Assembly (NCBI GenBank): GCA_017640505.1 | Contig: JAEPQO010000001.1 | Span: forward strand, 62,001-126,000 | Source of the DNA: Rhodospirillales bacterium | GTDB lineage: Bacteria > Pseudomonadota > Alphaproteobacteria > Rhodospirillales > Casp-alpha2 | Direction of reading: 5' to 3' | Length of the DNA: 64,000 bases | In this document: positions 1-8,781 of the stretch, piece after piece | Numbering within the stretch: the first letter of the stretch is position 1 | How the letters are laid out: every line of letters begins with the position of its first letter | Notes under the pieces: generated by a model | The model's input: the letters and a program-made list of their open reading frames with translations, nothing else | Database searches by the model: none | Told to the model about the DNA's origin: nothing | Translations under genes and position numbers: made by a program

Positions 1-403
1 CCTTCTGGGCCTTTTCATCGCCCAGCATATCCATCACCGCCGCCATATCGCTGAGCGCTGTCGGACAAACATCGGGGCAGTAGGTATAGCCGAAGAAGAC
101 CAGCATGTAGCCGCCCATGAAGTCCTTTTCGGTGACCGTTTCACCGTCGTGATTGACGAGTGTAAACGGCCCGCCGACAGAGGGGCCGCTTGAGGTCGCG
201 ACACTATCCGACCCGCGATTGGCGAAGTATTCGGTTCCGGCGAGCACAATGACGAAGGCGACAACGACGATACCGACAAGCAGTAGAAGCAGTTTCCCGC
301 CGGAAGATTTCTTCGCTTTCGGCTCGTCCGGTGCCGAATCCACCGGATCCAGCACGTTCGGCGTTTCCGGCTGGGATTCCGGTTCTTTTTTGTCGTCTGC
401 CAT
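1..403 (-). CDS. SCO1/SenC-family copper chaperone (N-terminal part, runs off window)
   Basis: This reading frame is missing from the ORF track because its stop lies outside the window. Translation from the ATG at 403 begins MADDKKEPES. It gives an acidic cytoplasmic tail, one hydrophobic anchor (KLLLLLVGIVVVAFVIVLAG), and a periplasmic thioredoxin-like domain with the copper motif FGYTYCPDVCPTAL (CxxxC), which is diagnostic of Sco1/SenC. Family knowledge: these proteins deliver copper to, or reduce, the CuA site of haem-copper oxidases. The distal conserved His lies beyond the edge. The track entries at 34..414 and 204..641 are other frames over the same DNA. It points away from the cobalamin genes and is probably unrelated to them. 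Confidence 0.9.
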   Translation of the reverse strand, partial: MADDKKEPESQPETPNVLDPVDSAPDEPKAKKSSGGKLLLLLVGIVVVAFVIVLAGTEYFANRGSDSVATSSGPSVGGPFTLVNHDGETVTEKDFMGGYMLVFFGYTYCPDVCPTALSDMAAVMDMLGDEKAQK

Positions 404-520
404 GATGTTTCCAATCGCCTAAATTGCGCCCGCCAATCATACGAAGATGCGGCATTTCATCAAGCCCGCTCGCCACTTCCGGGCGTTGGCGTCGGCTTCC
501 GATCGGCCTACACTCCCGCC

Positions 521-1630
521 ATGACGACGCATTCACATGCCCGCAAGCCTGAAGGCGAGCTGCGCCGGGGCTGGACCACCGGCACCTGCGCGGCCGCGGC
601 GGCCGCAGCGGCGTTCCGGGCGCTGTTGACCGGCACCCCACAGGATCGCGTTACCATCCGCCTGCCCAAGGGCGAAGCGCCCACGTTTGCGCTTTCGCGC
701 TGCGAACCGTCCGATGACGGCTGGCGCGCCGGGGTCATTAAGGACGCCGGCGACGACCCGGACGTGACGCACGGCGCTGAGGTGATTTCCGGGGTAAGGC
801 GGCTGGATGCAGGTGAAGGACTGCGTTTCAAGGCCGGCGACGGCGTCGGCACCGTCACGCTGCCGGGCCTGCCGGTGGCGGTCGGCGAACCCGCCATTAA
901 TCCGGGACCGCGCGCCATCATCGGCGATGCGCTGGCCGCCGTTGCCGATGAACTGGACGCGGCCTGCGACCTCGAGGTGACAGTTTCGATCCCGGGCGGC
1001 GACAAGATCGCGGAAAAGACCATGAATCCCAGGCTCGGGATCAAGGGCGGGCTCAGCGTGCTCGGCACCACCGGGGTCGTCATCCCCTATTCCTGCGCGT
1101 CGTGGATCAATTCGATCCACCGCGGCATCGACGTCGCGCGCCTGCAGGGAATCGAACACCTGATCGCCGCCACCGGCTCGACCTCCGAGGCGGCGGCCAT
1201 GCGCGAACACCCGGACCTGCCGGAACAGGCGTTCATCGATATGGGGGACTTCGCCGGCGGTCTTTTGAAATACCTGCGCCGCCATCCGGCGCCGAAGCTG
1301 ACGATTGCGGGCGGCGTCGCCAAACTGGCCAAGCTGGCGCAGGGGCACCTCGACCTTCACTCCAAACGATCGTCGGTGGATATGAAAAAACTTGCCGACG
1401 CCGCTGTTACCGGCGGTTGCGCAAACGACCTCGCCGACGCCATACGTACCGCAAATACGGCGATGGAAGCGCTGGAACTTTGCCGGCAGGCGAACGTGCC
1501 GCTGGCCGACATCATCGCCCGCCAGGCCAGGGAAACGGCGATGGCATCTCTTGCCGGCGAGACCGAAATCGGCGTGATCGTTTATGACCGATCGGGGACC
1601 CGCGTCGGGACGAGCGATCATGGCGCGTAA
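521..1630 (+). CDS. cbiD: CbiD, cobalt-precorrin-5B C1-methyltransferase
   Basis: The 369-residue protein has the CbiD hallmark near its N-terminus (RRGWTTGTCAAAAAAAA) and family-typical length. It uses S-adenosylmethionine to methylate C1 of the corrin ring after ring contraction. Family knowledge: CbiD belongs to the oxygen-independent pathway but replaces CobF in many alphaproteobacteria. No CobF is seen in this window. The start ATG at 521 has no strong Shine-Dalgarno. The 3' end overlaps cobK by 11 nt, which suggests coupled translation of a two-gene transcript. Confidence 0.95.
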   Translation: MTTHSHARKPEGELRRGWTTGTCAAAAAAAAFRALLTGTPQDRVTIRLPKGEAPTFALSRCEPSDDGWRAGVIKDAGDDPDVTHGAEVISGVRRLDAGEGLRFKAGDGVGTVTLPGLPVAVGEPAINPGPRAIIGDALAAVADELDAACDLEVTVSIPGGDKIAEKTMNPRLGIKGGLSVLGTTGVVIPYSCASWINSIHRGIDVARLQGIEHLIAATGSTSEAAAMREHPDLPEQAFIDMGDFAGGLLKYLRRHPAPKLTIAGGVAKLAKLAQGHLDLHSKRSSVDMKKLADAAVTGGCANDLADAIRTANTAMEALELCRQANVPLADIIARQARETAMASLAGETEIGVIVYDRSGTRVGTSDHGA

Positions 1631-2372
1631 GACCGTCGTTATCCTGGGTGGTACGGCGGAGGCGCGGCGTCTTGCCGATGCCCTCGTCGACGAACGGGGC
1701 GAGCGGCTTCGCGTGATTACCTCGCTGGCCGGCCGCACAAAGAACCCGAAGTACCCGAAGGGCGAGATTCGCGAAGGCGGTTTCGGCGGCGCGGACGGTC
1801 TGGCCGCCTATCTCGAAGACGTCTCCGCCGGTCTTCTGATTGACGCGACCCATCCCTATGCCGCGCAGATCAGCCGCCACGCGGCCGAAGCAGCGGTGGA
1901 AAAAGGTGTGCCACGGTTGCTTCTGAACCGGCCGGCGTGGGACGCGCAGGATGGCGACCACTGGATCCACGTCAAAAGTGTCGGCGAGGCGGTGCAGGAA
2001 ATTTCCCGGAAGTCCGATGCCTGCCTGATCACCACGGGTGTTAACGATTTGGTGGCGTTCACCCCCATCATCACGACAAAACTGTTCGTCCGCCTGATCG
2101 AGAAACCGGAATCCCTCCCCCTTCAGGATGCCGAGATCGTCATCGGCAGCCCGCCCTACCGTAAAGACGACGAGGTCGCGCTGATGCGGATGCTGGGCAT
2201 CGACCTGATGGTCACCAAGAACGCCGGTGGCGACGCGACCTATGCCAAGATCGAGGCGGCCCGCACCCTCGGCATCGAGGTGATCATGATCGACCGGCCG
2301 CCGCTGCCGGACGGCGAGACTGTGACGAGCGTTGATGAAGCCGCCCGGCGGGCGCTGGAAATCCTGGATTAG
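1620..2372 (+). CDS. cobK: CobK/CbiJ, precorrin-6A reductase
   Basis: The ORF track begins at 1584, but the internal ATG at 1620 gives MARKTVVILGGTAEARRLAD, a normal CobK N-terminus with a nucleotide-binding GGTAEA loop. The resulting protein is 250 residues, the usual family size. Downstream motifs DATHPYA and SPP(Y)R-K are also typical. The enzyme reduces precorrin-6A (or the cobalt form) with NADPH. The start lies inside the end of cbiD. The stop codon overlaps the stop of the convergent Fe-S protein gene on the other strand. Confidence 0.95.
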   Translation: MARKTVVILGGTAEARRLADALVDERGERLRVITSLAGRTKNPKYPKGEIREGGFGGADGLAAYLEDVSAGLLIDATHPYAAQISRHAAEAAVEKGVPRLLLNRPAWDAQDGDHWIHVKSVGEAVQEISRKSDACLITTGVNDLVAFTPIITTKLFVRLIEKPESLPLQDAEIVIGSPPYRKDDEVALMRMLGIDLMVTKNAGGDATYAKIEAARTLGIEVIMIDRPPLPDGETVTSVDEAARRALEILD

Positions 2373-3706
2373 TCGGCGGCGTCCGGATGCCGGTCACGCT
2401 CGACCGGCAGGATCTGTTCCGCAAGCATGGCCGCCACCGCGTCGCGCGCCTGTTCGAGGGTCATGCCGTGTTCGGCGATGGTATCGGCGGATTCGGTAAC
2501 GATGGCATCAACGTCCTGCATCGCTTTCAGGCGCTTGAACAGATCGTCGCGCCGCACACCCGCGCTTTCGCCGATCAGGTCCATGTAGTTCACGATTTCG
2601 AACGGCCACGCCGCCTCGTGGGATGAAATCTCGCGGTGATCGGCATGGAACACGCTGCAAAGCGTCGTGACGCCGGCGGCTTCCGCCGCCCTCAAAACGT
2701 CCGCAATCGCCGTCTTCTGATAGTCGGGCAGCGTCACCAGCGACGACATCTGATAGCCCGCGCGTTCAAGCCCGAGATCGACGAGTTCGATCCCCGGGAT
2801 CGCCGAAAGCAGGCTCTGCACGGCTTCGGTGACACCGCGCGCACCCGGGAATTCGAACAATGCGACCTTCTTGTTCACCGGTGCCGTCATCACGCGCTTC
2901 ATGTCGTCGAGCCGGCGCGCCATGTAGACCGGGAACATGTTGATATCGAACAGGGTCTCGCCCGGCGGCGTCACGGACGGCAGCACGATCTCGCCGAACT
3001 GGATCTGGCATGTCGGACACCAGGCCAGCACCTCGCTGGCGCCGGTTTCGTGAAACCGCTGGATCGTGGTCAGCGCCTGGCGGCCGGCGTTTTCCGTATC
3101 GCCGGGCCGGAACTGCAGCACGCCGCAGCAATTTCCCGGCCCGCCGTAAACTTCATAGGTGGCACCGAGCTTATCCAGAATATCGAGGCACATCAGGCCG
3201 ATGTGTGGCGTCTTCAGAAGATTGCAGCCGGTATAGAACACCAGGTCGGGCGCGGTATCTGGGACGGACCGCTTGGCCGGCGGGTTAAGCCGCGCCAGCA
3301 CGTCGACGGGCAACTGCAGGCGCGACAGCATCCGGACGCCTTTACTCATGTCCTGGAACAGATCGCGTCCCGTGCCGCGGCGCACATCCATCGTGCCCTG
3401 TTCGTTGAGGCGGCGGCGCGCCATCGCCAGCATGAAACGCGGGTTGATCCCTTCCGGACAGGCATCGATGCAGCGCGCCGTGCCGCAACATTTCCTGGCC
3501 CACGTTTCGGCATCCGGATCGTGCACGTCGCCTTTCAGAATATCGATGACGCCTTTTGTCAGCGTTTCCGGCGACGTGCCGTCAATGCCTGCAGCGGCGG
3601 GCGTCGGGCAGACGTCGGCGCACTTCCCGCACATGGTGCACACATCGACGATGCCGTCGATGCGGCGGTCGAGATCGGAAATGAAGCTTTCGACGGTGGC
3701 TTGCAT
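2369..3706 (-). CDS. HdrD/GlpC-like (Fe-S)-binding protein in the cobalamin operon
   Basis: This 445-residue soluble protein has an N-terminal [4Fe-4S] ferredoxin motif (C23, C26, C29, C33). A second cysteine cluster (C73, C74, C79, C83) is not canonical, because position 76, where the second Cys is expected, is Thr. A CCG domain follows (YTGCN ... PGNCCG ... WCPTC), as in heterodisulfide reductase subunit D/B and GlpC. The last third has only a remnant of a second CCG repeat (LCSVFHADH). There is no signal peptide and no membrane segment. It is the last gene of the cbiX-cobM run, 71 nt after cobM's partner start region. A role as electron donor or oxidoreductase in corrin synthesis is inferred from context only. 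It is not a CobZ or CobG sequence. Confidence 0.8.
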   Translation of the reverse strand: MQATVESFISDLDRRIDGIVDVCTMCGKCADVCPTPAAAGIDGTSPETLTKGVIDILKGDVHDPDAETWARKCCGTARCIDACPEGINPRFMLAMARRRLNEQGTMDVRRGTGRDLFQDMSKGVRMLSRLQLPVDVLARLNPPAKRSVPDTAPDLVFYTGCNLLKTPHIGLMCLDILDKLGATYEVYGGPGNCCGVLQFRPGDTENAGRQALTTIQRFHETGASEVLAWCPTCQIQFGEIVLPSVTPPGETLFDINMFPVYMARRLDDMKRVMTAPVNKKVALFEFPGARGVTEAVQSLLSAIPGIELVDLGLERAGYQMSSLVTLPDYQKTAIADVLRAAEAAGVTTLCSVFHADHREISSHEAAWPFEIVNYMDLIGESAGVRRDDLFKRLKAMQDVDAIVTESADTIAEHGMTLEQARDAVAAMLAEQILPVERDRHPDAAD

Positions 3707-3777
3707 GGCTCTCTCCAGCTCGGCCCACGCTAAGGGGCGACCCGAAGACCGTCAATCAAGGCATTGTCACGGCAACA

Positions 3778-4551
3778 TTATTCGGCGGCGGGGTTCGCCT
3801 TGGGCCTGAGCACGTGGTGGTGATCTTCGGCGTATAGGCGCGAGTCCTCGAACGTCTCCGGTCCCAGCACGCGGCCGACCATGATCAGGGCGGTACGGGT
3901 GATGCCCACCGCCTTCACCTTGTCACGAATATTGCCCAGCGTGCCCTCGATGAACATCTCGTCGGGCCAGCTGACGCGATAGGCGACAACGACCGGGCAA
4001 TCCTCGCCATAATGCGGGATCAATGTCCGCTGCACATGGGCGAGGTTGTTGACCGAGAGATGGATCGCCAGGGTCGCACCGCTTTTGCCCAGCGATTCCA
4101 GGTCTTCACCTTCCGGCATCGAAGACGACCGCACGGCGGTCCGGGTCAGGATCACCGTCTGCGCCACGTCCGGCAGCGTCAGTTCTTTCTTCAGCGCCGC
4201 CGACGCCGCCGCGTAGGCCGAGACACCCGGCGTCACGTCATAGTCGATGCCAAGATCATCGAGGCGCCGCATCTGCTCGGCGACCGCGCCATAAAGCGAC
4301 GGATCGCCTGAATGCACCCGCGCCACGTCTTTGCCGGCGGCGTGGGCCTTGCGCATTTCCTCGACGATCTGATCGAGGTGCATCGGCGCCGTGTCCATGA
4401 CCAGCGCATCCTTAGGCGCTTCGGCGATGATCGCTTCGGGCACGAGCGAGCCTGCATACAGGACCACCGGCGCGGACTGGATAAACTTCAGTCCGCGCAC
4501 CGTGATCAGATCCGCCGCACCCGGTCCGGCACCGATGAAATGAACCGTCAT
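3778..4551 (-). CDS. cobM: CobM/CbiF, precorrin-4 C11-methyltransferase
   Basis: The 257-residue protein is a complete tetrapyrrole (TP) methylase: N-terminal IGAGPGAADLITVRG loop, then VLYAGSLVP, MHLDQI, RVHSGDPSLYGA and TPGVSA. The combination AGSLV plus HSGDPS is typical of the C11 methylase subgroup. It transfers a methyl group from S-adenosylmethionine to C11 of precorrin-4 or its cobalt form. The start ATG at 4551 overlaps the stop of the upstream RcnB/CigR-like gene in an ATGA arrangement, so the two are probably co-translated. Confidence 0.95.
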   Translation of the reverse strand: MTVHFIGAGPGAADLITVRGLKFIQSAPVVLYAGSLVPEAIIAEAPKDALVMDTAPMHLDQIVEEMRKAHAAGKDVARVHSGDPSLYGAVAEQMRRLDDLGIDYDVTPGVSAYAAASAALKKELTLPDVAQTVILTRTAVRSSSMPEGEDLESLGKSGATLAIHLSVNNLAHVQRTLIPHYGEDCPVVVAYRVSWPDEMFIEGTLGNIRDKVKAVGITRTALIMVGRVLGPETFEDSRLYAEDHHHVLRPKANPAAE

Positions 4552-5039
4552 TGGCCTGTGATGACCCCTTCGATGACATCGAGAATGATCTCGGTGCCCT
4601 TCTGCACCAGCAGCACATCGCTGTCGACGACGACACGCTCCACGTTGTCGGGGGCATCGCCCAGCTTGCTCTCGAGGTCCGGCGGCAGATCGCCTTTCAT
4701 CAGGCCCGGCGGCAACCGGTTACCGCGCTTGGCAAGGCCCGGCGGCAGCTGATCGCGCTTGGCAAGACCCGGCGGCAGGCCGTTGCCGCGGCCTTTGCCC
4801 TTGGCCTTGTCCTTCTTGCCCTTCTTCGCCTTGTCGTCATCATCGTCGTCGGACGGTTTCGCGCCCGGCACCCGGTCGTAATATTCCTTGATGATACGTC
4901 GTTCGGCTTCCTTGAAGACCACATCCGCAATATCACCGAGAACGCCTTGCGTCCCCGAGCCCTGCGACGGCGGCGTCGACTGGGCGTCGGCCTGCGTCAC
5001 CATGAAAACAAGCGACAATGCGACTATCAGAATTCTCAT
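4548..5039 (-). CDS. Secreted RcnB/CigR-like protein with LPPGL repeats
   Basis: This 163-residue protein starts with a Sec signal peptide (MRILIVALSLVFMVTQADAQ, cleavage after ADA), preceded by an AGAGGAAA Shine-Dalgarno. The mature part has a run of six Asp (about residues 64-69), a Lys/Gly-rich linker, and four spaced LPPGL/LPPDL repeats (88, 98, 109, 118). It ends in a short domain, VVVDSDVLLVQKGTEIILDVIEGVI, resembling the C-terminus of the RcnB and CigR families. Family knowledge: RcnB is a periplasmic factor in Ni/Co homeostasis. Its place between cbiG/cobJ and cobM, coupled to cobM by ATGA, suggests a cobalt-related role, but this is inference. Confidence 0.7.
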   Translation of the reverse strand: MRILIVALSLVFMVTQADAQSTPPSQGSGTQGVLGDIADVVFKEAERRIIKEYYDRVPGAKPSDDDDDDKAKKGKKDKAKGKGRGNGLPPGLAKRDQLPPGLAKRGNRLPPGLMKGDLPPDLESKLGDAPDNVERVVVDSDVLLVQKGTEIILDVIEGVITGQ

Positions 5040-5057
5040 CCGTGTTTCCTCTTATCC

Positions 5058-6857
5058 TTACTCGCCGGCCAGTTTGGCTTCGTAACCGCGCGGCGTATAA
5101 ACCCATTCCCGCATACCACGTTTGATATGGCGGGTGGCGCTCGATCCGACGAGGACCAGCGTCAGCATGTCCACCATATCAACTTCGAGCGCCGATAAAG
5201 TGATTACCCGCACATCCTCTTCCTCGCGGCCCAGGTTTCTCGCCAGCACCACTGGCACGTCGCCGGGCCGGTGCTTGAGCAGGATTTCCTTTGCCGTTGC
5301 CAGTTGCGTCCGGCGGCGCTTCGAAACGGGATTATAGAACGCAACGGTGAAATCGCCCATGGCGGCGGCGGTAATGCGTTTTTCGATCACTTCCCACGGC
5401 GTCAGAAGATCAGAAAGCGAGATCAGCGCGAAATCGTGGCCGAGCGGCGCACCGATGCGCGCAGCCGCCGCCTGCACCGCCGAGATGCCCGGGCTGACCC
5501 GAACGTCGACGCGGTTGAACGTCGGGGTATCGTCCCGGTCCAGCACCTCGAAGGCGAGCGCCGCCATGGCGTAGATTCCGGCGTCACCAGAACTGACCAA
5601 CGCAACCTCGCGGCCCTCGGCGGCAAGCTCGATGGAGCGGCGCACGCGCGCTTCTTCTTCCGACAGCTCCGACATATGCCGTTCCTTGCCGGCAATCGCG
5701 TTCCCCAGCAGATCCAGATAGAGCCCATAGCCGACGACGTCGGTTGCCTCGGCCAGCCACGCGCTCACCTCGGGCGTGCGCCACGATGCCTGCCCCGGGC
5801 CGATACCGACGATCGAAAGACGTCCGCGCGCGCGGCCGATGGCCGCCAGATCGACGGGCAGCGGCGCCCGCGCGATGGCACAGGTGGCGCGTGCGGATTT
5901 ATGCTTTTCGACAACCAGCACGCCGTCCGCACCGGCGGCGGCCAGTGCAGCACCTTCCGCTACGCCATGGCAGCCGACCTCGGCAAAGACCACGTCGGAC
6001 GGATTTTTGAGGCGCGGCGTTTCCTTTTCGAGCGTTTGCGCGTCGAAGAACCGCGCCGGCACACCCAGGCTGTCGGCCATCGCAAGCACCGCAGGCTCGT
6101 CGGATTTGAGATCGACAGAGACGACGCAGGCGACCGCACCCCGCGCCAGCCCGGCACTTGCAAGGGTCTCCGTTACCAGCATCTCGACCTCTGCCGGATC
6201 GCAGTCGCGTTCGCAGCCGACGCCGACACAAAGAACCTGCGGATGAATGACGACGCCGTCATCGGCGGCGCTGTCGGTGACCCGGATTGTCGCGGCCGCC
6301 GCGTCATCGGTCGTCGCCACGTTCAGCCAGTCCGGCGCCGGGGCATGATCGTCCCTGTCGATCCAGACCGGATCGCCGTTCAGCATCGCCGCCATCACGG
6401 GTTTGGCGTTTGCCGGATCTGCAATCCGCCAGCCCGCCGGCGGCTCGTCGAGGGCAAACCCCAGCCCGACATCCCCTGCCGTCGTCACGGCGGCGTCGAT
6501 CCCCAAAGCACCGGCAATCTCGCGCGCCAGTCGGTTGGCGCCGCGATGGCCACCCAAAACCGGCACCACCGCCGAGCCGTCTTCGGCCACGGCGAGCACC
6601 GGCGGTTCGTTTCGCTTGTCGGCCAGGACCGGCGCCACGGCACGGACCAGGATGCCCGCCGCGCAAATGCCGATGACCGGACGGCCTTCCATGAACAGTG
6701 CGCGAATGTGCAAAAGCGTGTCGGCAAACGCCACGTCCGGCGCAGCCGTCCGGTTCGCGAGACCATGAACCTCGCCCCCCGTGGCGTCGGCCAGCCGCCC
6801 GGCCAGCGCTTCACCGGTGCCGTTCAGAACGATGTATGCGGGCAATGGTGTGTTCAT
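5058..6857 (-). CDS. cobJ: CbiG-CobJ fusion: cobalt-precorrin-5A hydrolase / precorrin-3B C17-methyltransferase
   Basis: Two enzymes are fused in 599 residues. Residues 1 to about 335 are CbiG: a GHRGANRLA motif at 103-110, a linker, and the C-terminal CbiG/CobE-like domain starting near VLCVGVGCERDCD. From about residue 346 a TP-methylase domain follows (LSIVGIGPG, GYGLYLDLL, VSSGDAGIYAMA, VSPGISA, FYNPVSKRR), typical of CobJ/CbiH. CbiG opens the ring A delta-lactone that forms on cobalt-precorrins, while CobJ/CbiH methylates C17 and contracts the ring. The start ATG at 6857 overlaps the cobI stop by ATGA. Confidence 0.93.
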   Translation of the reverse strand: MNTPLPAYIVLNGTGEALAGRLADATGGEVHGLANRTAAPDVAFADTLLHIRALFMEGRPVIGICAAGILVRAVAPVLADKRNEPPVLAVAEDGSAVVPVLGGHRGANRLAREIAGALGIDAAVTTAGDVGLGFALDEPPAGWRIADPANAKPVMAAMLNGDPVWIDRDDHAPAPDWLNVATTDDAAAATIRVTDSAADDGVVIHPQVLCVGVGCERDCDPAEVEMLVTETLASAGLARGAVACVVSVDLKSDEPAVLAMADSLGVPARFFDAQTLEKETPRLKNPSDVVFAEVGCHGVAEGAALAAAGADGVLVVEKHKSARATCAIARAPLPVDLAAIGRARGRLSIVGIGPGQASWRTPEVSAWLAEATDVVGYGLYLDLLGNAIAGKERHMSELSEEEARVRRSIELAAEGREVALVSSGDAGIYAMAALAFEVLDRDDTPTFNRVDVRVSPGISAVQAAAARIGAPLGHDFALISLSDLLTPWEVIEKRITAAAMGDFTVAFYNPVSKRRRTQLATAKEILLKHRPGDVPVVLARNLGREEEDVRVITLSALEVDMVDMLTLVLVGSSATRHIKRGMREWVYTPRGYEAKLAGE

Positions 6858-7561
6858 GCGTCCACCGCCTCGGCGCGCCGCGCCAGGATCATCGAAAAAT
6901 AGGGCGCACGGTCGGCGCTGAGATCAGTCAACGGCATCACCTTTTCATCCGAGAGCGTCGCACGCTCCACATAGACAGCCGTTTCCAGCCGGCCGAGCTT
7001 TCCGAGAACGACGCGGACCTTGTCCAGGTGCCGCCCGACTTTCATGATGGCAACCGCATCGGCAATGGCGATGCGCGCTTCCAGTTCGGCTTCGTCCAGT
7101 GGTGCGGGCACGATGGTCAGGACCTGGTTGCGGGACACGAGCGGTTGCCCGGCACGGGCCGCGCAAGCGCCGAGCGACGAGACGCCGGGCACCACTTCGC
7201 TGTCGAAGTCCGCCGCCAACCTGCCGAACAGGTACATGAACGAGCCATAGAGAAACGGATCGCCCTCGCACAGCACGGCGACGCTGCGCCCGGCGTTCAG
7301 GTGATCGGCGATCTCGACCGCATATCGGTCATAGACGTCGTTGGCCGGGAACTGCCCGGGGATCATCGGCGTTTCGATCACGATCTCGGTCTTGCCGGCC
7401 GGAATGTGCGGTCCGGCAATGGCACGCGCCATGCTTTCGGTGCCGTCCGCAGGTGCCGGATAGGCGATGACATCGGCTTCGGCAATAAGCCGCACAGCCT
7501 TCAAGGTCAGAAGTTCCGGGTCGCCCGGCCCGACGCCGATACCGTAAAGCCGTCCTGTCAT
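6854..7561 (-). CDS. cobI: CobI/CbiL, precorrin-2 C20-methyltransferase
   Basis: This is a TP methylase with GRLYGIGVGPGDPELLTLKA at its N-terminus, YPAPADG, LCEGDPFLYGSF and VPGVSS. The pattern is typical of the C20 methylase, which adds the methyl group whose carbon is later expelled on ring contraction. The track starts at 7579 (MADHQIM...). I prefer the ATG at 7561 because it overlaps the cobL stop as ATGA and gives 235 residues. Neither start has a clear Shine-Dalgarno, so the six-residue extension remains possible. Confidence 0.93.
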   Translation of the reverse strand: MTGRLYGIGVGPGDPELLTLKAVRLIAEADVIAYPAPADGTESMARAIAGPHIPAGKTEIVIETPMIPGQFPANDVYDRYAVEIADHLNAGRSVAVLCEGDPFLYGSFMYLFGRLAADFDSEVVPGVSSLGACAARAGQPLVSRNQVLTIVPAPLDEAELEARIAIADAVAIMKVGRHLDKVRVVLGKLGRLETAVYVERATLSDEKVMPLTDLSADRAPYFSMILARRAEAVDA

Positions 7562-8781
7562 GATTTGGTGATCCGCCATTGTAATACATCGATTGCCGGT
7601 TTCATGGCCGTCAGGTCGCCGACAGGGGCCGCATGTGCGATCCCGATCCGGACAAGTTCGCCGCCCATGACTTTGCCCCCTGTCATCAATACGTTCTGCG
7701 CCTCGAGCGTGACGGCGTTGGCGACAAGCCGGCCACCCGGCCGCAACGCTTCGTACGCATGCACGATCAGGTCGTTGTTTCCGGCAACACCGCCGCCGAT
7801 GAACACCACGTCGGGACGCGGCAAGTCTTCGTCCACCGCATCCGGAAACGCGCCTTCGACGACGACGATTTCAGGGGCGCCCAATTTCGCGGCGTTCGCA
7901 CGAATACGCGCGACGCGCGCTGCGTCGTGTTCGAATGCGACGGCTTTGGCCGAAGGCTCGGCGCGCAGCCATTCGATGGCGACGGTGCCGTTCCCGGCAC
8001 CAACATCCCACAACACCTCGCCCGGCTTCGGCGCCAATGCGGCCAAGGTCAAGGCGCGCACCTCGCGTTTCGTAATGGTGCCATCGTGCTCGAACGCCTC
8101 GTCCGGCAGGCCCGGCGCGCGTGACAGGCGCACCGCATCGTCACTGGCGACGCATTCGACGCAGAGCGTGTTCAGATTGTCGAAGTCTCGATCGAACCCG
8201 CCGGCGGCAAGCGCATCGGTGCGCTGCTCGGCATCGCCACCGATGCGCTCCAGCACGGTGACGGGGCTTTGGCCGTATCCCATCCCGTTCAACATTTCCG
8301 CGACGGCGTCGGGCGACGATCCGTCCCGGCTCAGGATCACGAGCTTCGCGCCCGGCTGAATGTCGCGGCGAAGCGCATCCAGCGGCCGTGAGTGGATACT
8401 GACGGTCCGTAACATCGGGTCGGACAGCGCCCAGTTCATGCGCGCGGCCGCCAGCGAAAACGCGCTCGGAAACGGCAGTACCCGCACCGCGTCGGCGCCC
8501 AGAATCTTGATCATGCGGACAGCGGCCCCGAAGTTGAGCGGATCGCCGCTGGCCAGCACGCAGATCGTTTCCGTCGCCACCCGTTCGCCAAGCGCGGCAA
8601 TATCCACGGCCATGTCCTTGCCCCAGGCAAAGCGTTCGCGGGTGTCGTCGGCGTCCAGCATATCGAGGTGACGCGCCCCACCGCAGACCAGCGTCGCAGC
8701 GTCGAGCGCCGCGCGCGACGCTTTGGAAAGCCCTGAAAGACCGTCCTCGCCGATACCGATCACGGTAATGGGGAGGCTCAT
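7558..8781 (-). CDS. cobL: CobL (CbiE-CbiT), precorrin-6Y C5,15-methyltransferase (decarboxylating)
   Basis: The 407-residue protein has the two-domain layout of CobL. The N-terminal CbiE-type TP methylase (VIGIGEDGLSGL, VCGGARHLDML, LASGDPLNFGA) covers about residues 1-200. The C-terminal CbiT-type Rossmann methylase (KREVRALTLAALAPKPGEVLWDVGAGNGTVAIEWLR) carries the SAM loop DVGAGNG. It methylates C5 and C15 and decarboxylates the C12 acetate. The start ATG overlaps the cobH stop by ATGA. Confidence 0.96.
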   Translation of the reverse strand: MSLPITVIGIGEDGLSGLSKASRAALDAATLVCGGARHLDMLDADDTRERFAWGKDMAVDIAALGERVATETICVLASGDPLNFGAAVRMIKILGADAVRVLPFPSAFSLAAARMNWALSDPMLRTVSIHSRPLDALRRDIQPGAKLVILSRDGSSPDAVAEMLNGMGYGQSPVTVLERIGGDAEQRTDALAAGGFDRDFDNLNTLCVECVASDDAVRLSRAPGLPDEAFEHDGTITKREVRALTLAALAPKPGEVLWDVGAGNGTVAIEWLRAEPSAKAVAFEHDAARVARIRANAAKLGAPEIVVVEGAFPDAVDEDLPRPDVVFIGGGVAGNNDLIVHAYEALRPGGRLVANAVTLEAQNVLMTGGKVMGGELVRIGIAHAAPVGDLTAMKPAIDVLQWRITKS

